From positions 1 to 11,735 of the forward strand of contig JAJFJX010000465.1 of NCBI GenBank assembly GCA_021773655.1: a stretch of 11,735 nt of DNA. The letters run 5' to 3'. Shown piece after piece: positions 7,018 through 11,735 of the stretch; position 1 is the stretch's first letter; the number at the start of each line of letters is the position of its first letter. The notes under the pieces were generated by a model, which saw nothing but the letters and a program-made list of their open reading frames with translations, was not told the DNA's origin and ran no database searches. Origin of the DNA: Panacagrimonas sp. Its GTDB lineage: Bacteria > Pseudomonadota > Gammaproteobacteria > Nevskiales > Nevskiaceae. The translations under genes were made by a program, and so were the position numbers.

Positions 7018-8005
7018 TGTTGTAGCGGTATTTCCAGAAATACCGTGCCAGCGACAATGCGACTGGACCTGCCGGCACCTCAATCCCCGGGTTTCGAACA
7101 CGCATCATTCTCCAACCGTGCGCGACGCGGGAACGGATGCCGGCACGTATCGGAATTCGAGCGCCGAACATTCGTACGGCGTGAGCTTCGACCTCAAGTG
7201 CCGCCCTCTGAAGACTGTTTGGTAAGCCGACGGTTAGGTTCTGCCAGTCCATTTCCCGTTGGTGTTGGCGAAGTATCCATGCGCTTCGCCAAGTGTTACA
7301 GAGCTTGATTCGTCCCGACAGTAGCTGGCCATCTTGAATTTGCTCATGAAGTACTCGGTGATGGAACCGCATTGTTGGCGAGGGTAGGGCGAAGTTGCCC
7401 CGTGGCGTACTGATGATTGTTGCTTGGTCCATGAGATCAGCTGACGTCAACAACCCGCTCATCTTTAGCGGGCGAACATGCAAGTCGACCATGGCTGCAT
7501 CATGAGGTCTTGATAGGTCTACGTATGTGTGCAGGTTGGGAGTCGGCGCTCCGGTCGGCTGGTAGCCGTGACGGGCTAGGGCTCCCGCCGCTAGAGCGCC
7601 ATGGTCAGCTGGAACTAGAAGGTCGATGTCGCCGACTATCCCGTCAGTGCTCAAGATCGGCGCCGCTTCGAGCAAATCGGCGGCACCCTTAAGGAATGTT
7701 GGCGTGATGCCTACACTGTTGAGGATTTGCGCTAGCTCAAAGGCTTGTGAGCGTAACATCGAATTTCGTCGTTGGTTGGCGCGGGCTAGGTGCTCGGTGT
7801 AGGACGAAACTTCTGCGGGGATGATCGGTAGATATCCATTCCGCAGGAGCGCGCCATGAAGTGCAGGTGTGAGCCAATGATCGTTGGCGAAGGCCAGCAG
7901 CTCATCCCAACGGATGCGCTGGAACTGAGGCTCTTTGCGTTTCTCGACTGCGAGCAGGTAAAGAAGTTGTGGTAGGGGACCCTTCATAGAGGTCGATTCA
8001 TACAC
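6881..8005 (-). CDS. PF14907-type nucleotidyltransferase-fold protein
   Basis: A 374-residue soluble protein of the uncharacterised nucleotidyltransferase family often found in polysaccharide and RiPP gene clusters. The NTase-fold signature is visible: FLKGAADLLEAAP (about 104-116) supplies the helix with the KG turn, VGDIDLLVPADH (about 124-135) the first two acidic residues, and MVDLHVRPL (about 172-180) the third. HRVLHEQIQDG (near 215-225) is also typical. Its substrate is unknown. The listed start is GTG; an ATG six codons in (7987) is an equal candidate, and neither has a good Shine-Dalgarno. The core seems to end at YFWKYRYN; the following 45 or so Ser/Thr-rich residues are antisense to the polymerase and may not be functional. 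It faces the EPS genes, so it is transcribed separately from them. Confidence 0.8.
   Translation of the reverse strand: MYESTSMKGPLPQLLYLLAVEKRKEPQFQRIRWDELLAFANDHWLTPALHGALLRNGYLPIIPAEVSSYTEHLARANQRRNSMLRSQAFELAQILNSVGITPTFLKGAADLLEAAPILSTDGIVGDIDLLVPADHGALAAGALARHGYQPTGAPTPNLHTYVDLSRPHDAAMVDLHVRPLKMSGLLTSADLMDQATIISTPRGNFALPSPTMRFHHRVLHEQIQDGQLLSGRIKLCNTWRSAWILRQHQREMDWQNLTVGLPNSLQRAALEVEAHAVRMFGARIPIRAGIRSRVAHGWRMMRVRNPGIEVPAGPVALSLARYFWKYRYNTNHSRESATNPADQTTNGFQQPCTQMPSTATQLSLWSTSTAKTSD
6997..7012. repeat. Perfect 16-base palindrome at the convergent gene ends
   Basis: CACTCTCGCGAGAGTG is its own reverse complement and ends three bases before the stop codon of the polymerase gene. It lies inside both reading frames. 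No T-run follows on either strand, so it is not a classical intrinsic terminator. Confidence 0.7.
7026..7045. repeat. Hairpin with 9-base arms just past the polymerase stop
   Basis: CGGTATTTC and GAAATACCG are exact reverse complements separated by CA. On the minus strand the stretch encodes RYFWKYR of the nucleotidyltransferase, so codon constraint may explain part of the symmetry. Together with the palindrome 13 bases away it could act as a bidirectional stop or transcript-end stabiliser. Confidence 0.6.
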
Positions 8006-8119
8006 AGGAGGAGCCGCGTTGCAGGAGTGTGTAATGTGTGGCGCAGAATCCTAGGAACTTCGGTTCACCGTTTCAGCCGGCCGCAAGAGCTGTATCAGGG
8101 CACTTGTTGCTCGTCGATA

Positions 8120-8316
8120 TCAAGTCCGACGGTGAAGCACCGCACACACGGGTGGCACCCATGCGATTGCCCGATACGTTCCGCACCGTGCCACGAGCTT
8201 GTGGAACATCTGAACCATCGCCGCATGAACGGCGCGGGGATCGTCGGACTTGCCTCATCCAGATAGCCGCGATCGATCAGCATGTTGATGTCATCAAACG
8301 ACAGGTTGCCCGCCAT
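8120..8316 (-). pseudogene. Short phage-region gene broken by a one-base shift
   Basis: From the ATG at 8316 the frame reads MAGNLSFDDINMLIDRGYLDE (21 residues), which looks naturally coding; composition then turns odd. If one base is missing next to position 8254, reading continues in the adjacent frame as GKSDDPRAVHAAMVQMFHKL and on to a stop at 8120, giving 65 residues of good composition. The uncorrected frame runs to 8095 as a 73-residue Cys/His-rich tail. The gene follows the phage-type gene ending at 8340 by 23 bases, has no visible Shine-Dalgarno, and matches no family I recognise. A sequencing error could give the same picture. Confidence 0.45.
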
Positions 8317-8339
8317 GTACTGCCATGGTTCTATGCTGT

Positions 8340-8762
8340 CTAGGCCGCTGATTTGGCAGTTACCCGGTCGGGTGCCACAGCGTCGTCATAGCTCTCTGGT
8401 ACTCGGATCCCCCTCATCCCGGACTTGCGCGTCCTGGCCTCGACGGCGGAACTGGAAGCGCCATCCTGATACGAACGCCACCGCTCCCGCCGTAGCCCTG
8501 TGCGGTCACGCTCCGTGATGGTCCATTTCGCAAGTTCACCAATCGGCGCCGCCACGAAACTATCGTAGATGCGGTTGTGTGCGCGCGTGGTCATCTGCAC
8601 GTCCGGTGAATGACCGTGCCGCAGTAGTTCTCGCGCACTGTCCAATCTCGGTTGCCGCGAAATGCAGATCAGTTCCTCGCCAAGCCACGCCTCGAACATA
8701 TCGAAGTGCGCTGGCTCACCGTTCTTGATCTGGATATGCGGCTTGGTGATGAGGGTGATCAT
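8340..8762 (-). CDS. Phage-type conserved protein of unknown function, next to terminase small subunit
   Basis: A 140-residue soluble protein whose start overlaps the terminase stop by ATGA, so the two are translationally coupled. The first half (FDMFEAWLGEELICISRQP at 20-38, then LDSARELLRHGHSPDVQM near 40-57) resembles a small protein I associate with alphaproteobacterial prophages beside the terminase genes; that is memory of a pattern, not a search. The C-terminal 50 residues are Arg/Ser-rich and poorly ordered. No catalytic motif is evident. The expected terminase large subunit does not follow. Confidence 0.65.
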   Translation of the reverse strand: MITLITKPHIQIKNGEPAHFDMFEAWLGEELICISRQPRLDSARELLRHGHSPDVQMTTRAHNRIYDSFVAAPIGELAKWTITERDRTGLRRERWRSYQDGASSSAVEARTRKSGMRGIRVPESYDDAVAPDRVTAKSAA

Positions 8763-9265
8763 TTGGCAGGGTCATCGTCGTCGACACCCACGTCGCCGTC
8801 CTTAGTGAGCACACCTTCCTCGAACGCCTGTTTTCTAAGAATGGCCAATTGCGCCTTCAGTTCCTCAGTCGAGCGGTTGTCAGTCTCGTCAATTCGACGC
8901 TCGATCAGAAGGCCGTGGTATTGAGCCAAAGTTCTGAGATTGGATGCACGGGCGGAATCACTCTTCGCCATCTGCGCTTCACGAGTTAGCGCTGCCAAGG
9001 TCTGATCAGCGGTCAGAATTGATCCGTCACTGTTTGCCGCCGCTTCCGCTGTTAGGTCGGCAAGGTATTTTTGAACCTTCATCGAGCCCAGGGCACGGCT
9101 CGCCTGGACGCTCGCAGACTTTTTGCTGTTGCCCTGGCCGCCATAACCCGCTTCCATCGCGGCAGATGTCGCGTTGCCGCCATTGGCGATGTAGTTACGA
9201 GCGAACTGCGCCTGGCGGGGTGTCAGGCCGTAGGGCAGGGGCTTTCCATCAGTGTCGATAATCAT
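8759..9265 (-). CDS. Phage terminase small subunit (Terminase_2-like)
   Basis: A 168-residue protein. In an intact phage the small terminase binds the packaging site and delivers DNA to the large terminase motor. LTPRQAQFARNYI (residues 14-26) followed by GNATSAAMEAGYG (30-42) is the N-terminal helix-turn-helix typical of Terminase_2 proteins, with SVQASRALGSMKVQKYL (52-68) completing the domain. The middle helix (EAQMAKSDSARASNLRTLAQYHGLL near 96-120) is a likely oligomerisation region, and the C-terminus is acidic (GVDDDDPAK). Length is normal. The start has only a poor Shine-Dalgarno (TTGGG adjoining the ATG). Without large terminase, portal or capsid genes it is a remnant rather than part of a working packaging module. 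Confidence 0.87.
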   Translation of the reverse strand: MIIDTDGKPLPYGLTPRQAQFARNYIANGGNATSAAMEAGYGGQGNSKKSASVQASRALGSMKVQKYLADLTAEAAANSDGSILTADQTLAALTREAQMAKSDSARASNLRTLAQYHGLLIERRIDETDNRSTEELKAQLAILRKQAFEEGVLTKDGDVGVDDDDPAK

Positions 9266-9400
9266 CCCAAGAAACTAATTAGCAGAGCGCAGGAAATCAA
9301 TAAAACACAGCAAGAACAACGGGTTATTGCTTATCGCTGCTCTGCCTTTCATAGCCTCGCAATTGGCAAAGATGAGCCGACATTTTTTGCGCTCAATTAG

Positions 9401-9487
9401 GCATACGCCAACACCCTGACCATCGAATCCGCAGCCAAGCGCCGCATGGCCGATGAGTACGACGCAGCACAGCAGCGCGGCGAGGTG
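9401..9487 (+). pseudogene. Relic of a common alphaproteobacterial phage protein
   Basis: Immediately after a TAG, the plus-strand frame reads AYANTLTIESAAKRRMADEY and then DAAQQRGEV. The block KRR-ADEYDAAQ-RGEV is one I recognise from short phage and genomic-island proteins of alphaproteobacteria, normally followed by a longer conserved C-terminal part. Here there is no start codon before the block except an internal ATG at 9446, and homology ceases at the valine codon at 9485-9487, where a palindrome begins. The frame stays open to 9736 but no longer resembles the family. Best read as a truncated fragment. Confidence 0.45.
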
Positions 9488-9498
9488 GATCGATCCAC
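9485..9498. repeat. Perfect 14-base palindrome at the relic's break
   Basis: GTGGATCGATCCAC is self-complementary and starts on the last recognisable codon of the phage relic. It may be a binding site or mark a recombination joint. Confidence 0.6.
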
Positions 9499-9516
9499 GG
9501 ATTTAGGCAGCCCGAT

Positions 9517-9681
9517 ATGCCGGTTAGCGACACCTGCCCGCCCGGGCCAGACATTAACGTGCCAATGCCGTCTGACAGTGCCAAGACGGCTAAATACTGG
9601 TTCCGTTCGGAATGTTCCACGGGAACAAATAGGGGTAGGTGCGCTTACCACGGTTGGAAAGACCCGCAGAGCCGCCGATAG
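9517..9681 (+). CDS. Possible 54-residue Cys-containing small protein
   Basis: A frame different from the relic's reads MPVSDTCPPGPDINVPM and ends in RGRCAYHGWKDPQSRR. Cysteines at 7, 33 and 42 and a histidine at 45 could bind metal, and RGRCAYHG faintly recalls the GxCxxHGG ends of some small exported proteins. The frame is open upstream of the ATG to about 9487, so it may be a tail of a broken gene rather than a gene with its own start. Only a weak AGG precedes the ATG. Not recognised. Confidence 0.28.
   Translation: MPVSDTCPPGPDINVPMPSDSAKTAKYWFRSECSTGTNRGRCAYHGWKDPQSRR
9613..9627. repeat. 15-base inverted repeat resembling a parS site with one base missing
   Basis: TGTTCCACGGGAACA has exact 6-base arms around ACG. 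The chromosomal ParB site parS is typically TGTTNCACGTGNAACA, and this lacks only the central T. It lies inside the doubtful 54-residue ORF. Confidence 0.3.
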
Positions 9682-9732
9682 AACGCGGGCTAGGCGGGAA
9701 ATCCGAATTTCGGTGCGGGTCAGAGGGGCAAT

Positions 9733-9834
9733 ATGAACGCAAACCCCGACCCCAAGGGGTGGTCCCCGGGGGCCTTCATGTGCGTGACTGGACAATCTGC
9801 CGCCCACCCAATCGGCCCAATTCTCCAGCCCTAG
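9733..9834 (+). CDS. Possible 33-residue small ORF with strong ribosome-binding site
   Basis: AGAGGGG lies four bases before the ATG, the best Shine-Dalgarno of this interval. The product begins MNANPDPKGWSPGAFMCVTG and stops at 9832-9834. It could be the truncated start of a former phage gene. No family recognised. Confidence 0.25.
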   Translation: MNANPDPKGWSPGAFMCVTGQSAAHPIGPILQP

Positions 9835-10010
9835 TTACCTCAACGTTACCTTTCCTGCGCACAAGGCGCGGAAATATTGTTTGTCGACAAGGGGATACGG
9901 CACGCTCAACGTCTGATCAGCTGTCAGAAGCACAAATTCTCAGGCCATCAGTTAGGCGAGATTGCAGGTGGGTACACAACACACAACCCGACGACCCCGC
10001 AACCTGCGAT

Positions 10011-10943
10011 CTAGTTTGGGCATTCAGTGACGCCCGAGTTAACAAACGCTTCGAGCCTGCGGTTGTTATCTATCCAAGCGTCGTATTGCCTCGTCGTCCT
10101 CAAATACTCCAAGAACTCATCATCTGCCAATGCGTCATCGATGCCTTGCTCCAGCACATATGTCACCCTACACACAGATGGTGGATGACAGCTGCTACCA
10201 TCGTAGATCCCGGTATCACCCTCCAGTGCTGAGAAAAACAAAAAGGGCGTCCACGAAAGCAGCGTGTTGTAACCTGCCGAATTTGCGAGATCGGTACCGC
10301 GCTCGTCGGCTTCGATCTCCTCATCAATGCTGCACCCAGCGTTGTCGAGGTGGCCATAGTGATGGTGCGCAAACTCATGGCCGACCAACAGTGCGAAAGT
10401 GTGCAACTTCACGACGTCTCGAAGACTCTGAAACTCGTCCGAACGCACCAGTGACTCCCAATCAGGTTCAGGTATCTCTAGCCAACGATTGAATGCAGGA
10501 AGGGCCTGCAAGACTTCCCCGGTGCGGGCTCGTCTCGTATTGCCTCTAACAGTATCAGTTACTGCTTCGACGTAGGAAACAAGGGGAGCCTGATCTCGTC
10601 CAAGCATCTGTGTCGCGACGACTGCAACGTCAATGTGGTCCAAGGCGACGATGAAGCCCATGCTGAATTCGATTGTTCTTCTCTGGCCACTCCGGAGCGC
10701 GAATACACCGTAGACGTCCCAATCGCCGCGGTTCACCTGGAAGTCTATCTCATCCAAGGACTGTCGTTCGCCTCTACTCAAGGTCAGCCTTATGTCATCG
10801 ACGACAGTGTCGATCGTCCGTCCAGCAGCCCGCTGATACTGCCGTAGTAGAGAGGTTGGCGGCGCTTCTTGAGCCGCCGCTGCGACCGAAAAGAAAAGTG
10901 CCGAGCACGACGCAAGGCAGGCAATCAGGGTCCGTGCGTTCAT
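10011..10943 (-). CDS. Exported M48-like zinc metalloprotease
   Basis: A 310-residue protein with a Sec signal peptide (MNAR, hydrophobic core, likely cut after AAAA at residue 24), so it acts in the periplasm or outside. The zinc site is clear: VGHEFAHHHYGH (187-198) contains HEFAH with H189, E190 and H193, and EEIEADERGTD (208-218) supplies the third ligand, probably E209 of EIEAD. SSCHPPSVCR (250-259) matches the HPxxxxR element that follows in M48 peptidases. Cysteines 204, 252, 258 and 308 could form disulfides. There is no membrane helix after the signal and no recognisable C-terminal repeat domain. It starts two bases after the membrane-protein gene, with AGG about six bases from the ATG, so the two are co-transcribed. 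A quality-control or regulatory protease is plausible; the substrate is unknown. Confidence 0.85.
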   Translation of the reverse strand: MNARTLIACLASCSALFFSVAAAAQEAPPTSLLRQYQRAAGRTIDTVVDDIRLTLSRGERQSLDEIDFQVNRGDWDVYGVFALRSGQRRTIEFSMGFIVALDHIDVAVVATQMLGRDQAPLVSYVEAVTDTVRGNTRRARTGEVLQALPAFNRWLEIPEPDWESLVRSDEFQSLRDVVKLHTFALLVGHEFAHHHYGHLDNAGCSIDEEIEADERGTDLANSAGYNTLLSWTPFLFFSALEGDTGIYDGSSCHPPSVCRVTYVLEQGIDDALADDEFLEYLRTTRQYDAWIDNNRRLEAFVNSGVTECPN

Positions 10944-10945
10944 CG

Positions 10946-11590
10946 CTACCTATCCTCGTCAAATAGAGAACGCGTTGCGAGCTCATCAACTCGTCGAACG
11001 ATCTCGCGCTCAGATTCTGGAATTAGTGCAGGGTTCGTATCCAAGTCATTGCGTCGCCGCAACCAGATGGCTACTTCTGATACGTTAAAGAACAACTCCA
11101 GCAAGCTGTTGCGTACCTCCTCCGTTGTTCCAGTAGCCTCAAACAGCAACTCTCTGTCGGCAAGAACGATCTCCTCGGTAGTCGCCAATCCACCGATATC
11201 GATGACTGTGTTCAGCGCAACAATAAATCGCTGAATCTCGCTCTCGTTCCTGCGGTCCAGATAGTTCACTGATCGGTTGGATGAACCGGCTGCCACCACG
11301 TCTGCTTCATCGGCGCTAGCGGGAGTCGAGGCACGATCACCTTCTATCGACAGCGGATTGGCAATGCTGACAATCAGTATTGCCGAACCAAACAAGGCAA
11401 AAAAAATGCCCGGCCCAACACGCTGCAGTCTTATCGCGATATCCTTGAACGAGAACTCTGCTTGCTGGCTGGGCTGTCCCTGGATCTGGTAGAATAATCT
11501 CCACCCCATCCAAAGAGCTGCCAAACCAGCAAGGGAAATGACCAACCTCTCTAGACCTCTGGCCAAGAGCAATGCAGTGATTGAATCCAC
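10946..11590 (-). CDS. Two-helix inner-membrane protein of unknown function
   Basis: A 214-residue protein. Residues 13-34 (LERLVISLAGLAALWMGWRL and on) and about 58-80 (VGPGIFFALFGSAILIVSIA and on) are transmembrane helices, with a short charged loop between them. The remaining 130 residues are soluble, acidic and probably helical, including a segment near 145-175 (EEVRNSLLELFFNVSEVAIW at its core). The start is GTG, with an in-frame stop two codons upstream and AGGGGGA seven bases before it, so no longer version is possible. Placed between an unidentified gene and the metalloprotease with tight spacing, it may be a partner or substrate of the protease. No family recognised. Confidence 0.75.
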   Translation of the reverse strand: MDSITALLLARGLERLVISLAGLAALWMGWRLFYQIQGQPSQQAEFSFKDIAIRLQRVGPGIFFALFGSAILIVSIANPLSIEGDRASTPASADEADVVAAGSSNRSVNYLDRRNESEIQRFIVALNTVIDIGGLATTEEIVLADRELLFEATGTTEEVRNSLLELFFNVSEVAIWLRRRNDLDTNPALIPESEREIVRRVDELATRSLFDEDR

Positions 11591-11639
11591 GGATCAGTCC
11601 CCCTGCGTGTCGCCGATCTGTTGAAGTGTAGCCGGAATC

Positions 11640-11735
11640 TCAATCCTCGTCCCAACCCGTTTTTGCCTTGGATTTGGCATCTGGGTTGGGACGGAAGGGA
11701 TGTTCATTGCACCCAGGCAGGAGCACTCCATGGGG
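11640..11735 (-). CDS. C-terminal end of an unidentified protein, 5' part beyond the window
   Basis: Reading from the right edge gives 31 residues, PHGVLLPGCNEHPFRPNPDA followed by KSKAKTGWDED and a stop at 11640. This frame has a natural composition and a charged C-terminus. A competing frame on the same strand runs to a stop at 11594 but is Cys/Gln/Arg-rich and less protein-like. The gene ends 49 bases before the GTG of the membrane protein and probably heads the same transcript. No function can be assigned from this fragment. Confidence 0.5.
   Translation of the reverse strand, partial: PHGVLLPGCNEHPFRPNPDAKSKAKTGWDED
11648..11693. repeat. Long inverted repeat with nested stem
   Basis: CGTCCCAACCC (11648-11658) and GGGTTGGGACG (11683-11693) are exact 11-base complements. 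Within the 24-base loop, TGCC (11664-11667) and GGCA (11676-11679) can pair again. It overlaps the C-terminal codons of the partial gene. No T-run follows on either strand. Confidence 0.65.

Larger units (their letters stand above)
9266..10010. other. Gene-poor, decayed interval between the terminase and metalloprotease genes
   Basis: No convincing intact gene is seen in these 745 bases. On the plus strand it holds a phage-protein relic (9401-9487) and two small ORFs (9517-9681 and 9733-9834), described separately. Bases 9266-9400 and 9835-10010 show nothing I can assign. Longer open frames here, including a minus-strand one over 9397-9807 and a plus-strand one over 9639-10232, have Arg/Pro-rich shadow composition. 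Confidence 0.5.

Noticed and set aside
8038..8343. A 101-residue plus-strand ORF
   Set aside because: The minus strand gives better coding signal once a one-base shift is allowed, and this ORF has no recognisable motif.
9397..9807. A 136-residue minus-strand ORF
   Set aside because: Arg/Pro/Cys-rich and antisense to the recognisable phage relic.
9964..10007. Possible terminator hairpin after the metalloprotease (GCAGGT and ACCTGC arms)
   Set aside because: Only six paired bases with a long irregular loop and no T-run.
9639..10232. A 197-residue plus-strand ORF
   Set aside because: It runs antisense into the metalloprotease gene and its composition (Arg/Pro/Ser) is typical of a shadow frame.
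11594..11735. Alternative right-edge frame ending at 11594, beginning MECSCLGAMNIPSVPTQ
   Set aside because: Less natural composition than the neighbouring frame ending GWDED at 11640, which I kept; more sequence to the right would settle it.
1..11735. CRISPR array, insertion-sequence transposase, rRNA or tRNA genes
   Set aside because: I looked for regularly spaced repeats, DDE transposase motifs and RNA-gene signatures on both strands and found none.

Overview
The window reads as an accessory stretch of a proteobacterial chromosome, most likely alphaproteobacterial. That guess rests on acetan/xanthan-type glycosyltransferases, the style of the phage small-terminase gene and moderate GC; no rRNA, tRNA or housekeeping gene is present to confirm it. 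The left two thirds is an exopolysaccharide (EPS) locus, the middle is a decayed prophage remnant, and the right end is a small operon for an exported metalloprotease and a membrane protein.

EPS locus (1-8005). Three tightly packed minus-strand genes run toward the left edge: a GT4-type glycosyltransferase (2229-3479), a GumK/TuaH-like glycosyltransferase (957-2216) and an FkbM-family methyltransferase (1-967, open at the edge). A 420-base divergent intergenic region separates them from two overlapping plus-strand genes: a 622-residue fusion of an AceA/GumH-type GT4 mannosyltransferase with a WecG/TagA/CpsF (GT26, GumM-like) transferase, and a GumE/Wzy-like polymerase. A minus-strand PF14907-type nucleotidyltransferase converges on the polymerase and overlaps it by 137 bases. 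By analogy with xanthan and acetan assembly, the GT26 half, the GT4 half and the GumK-like enzyme could add the second, third and fourth sugars of a lipid-linked repeat unit. The polymerase would join the units, and the methyltransferase and extra GT4 would decorate them. The substrates are inferred, not shown.

Phage remnant (about 8095-9834). A small terminase subunit gene and a phage-type conserved gene overlap by ATGA on the minus strand. They are followed by a short reading frame broken by a one-base shift, and no large terminase gene follows. Upstream of the terminase, on the plus strand, lies a short relic of a common phage-type protein, cut at a perfect 14-base palindrome, then two small ORFs of doubtful status. 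The rest of that stretch shows no gene.

Right end (10011-11735, minus strand). The C-terminus of an unidentified protein enters from the right edge, followed by a GTG-started membrane protein with two N-terminal transmembrane helices and, two bases later, a signal-peptide-bearing M48-like zinc metalloprotease. The three probably form an operon.

The most notable points are the GT4-GT26 fusion that joins two consecutive xanthan-pathway activities, a GT4 enzyme that has lost both glutamates of its EX7E motif, and the deep convergent overlap marked by two strong palindromes.
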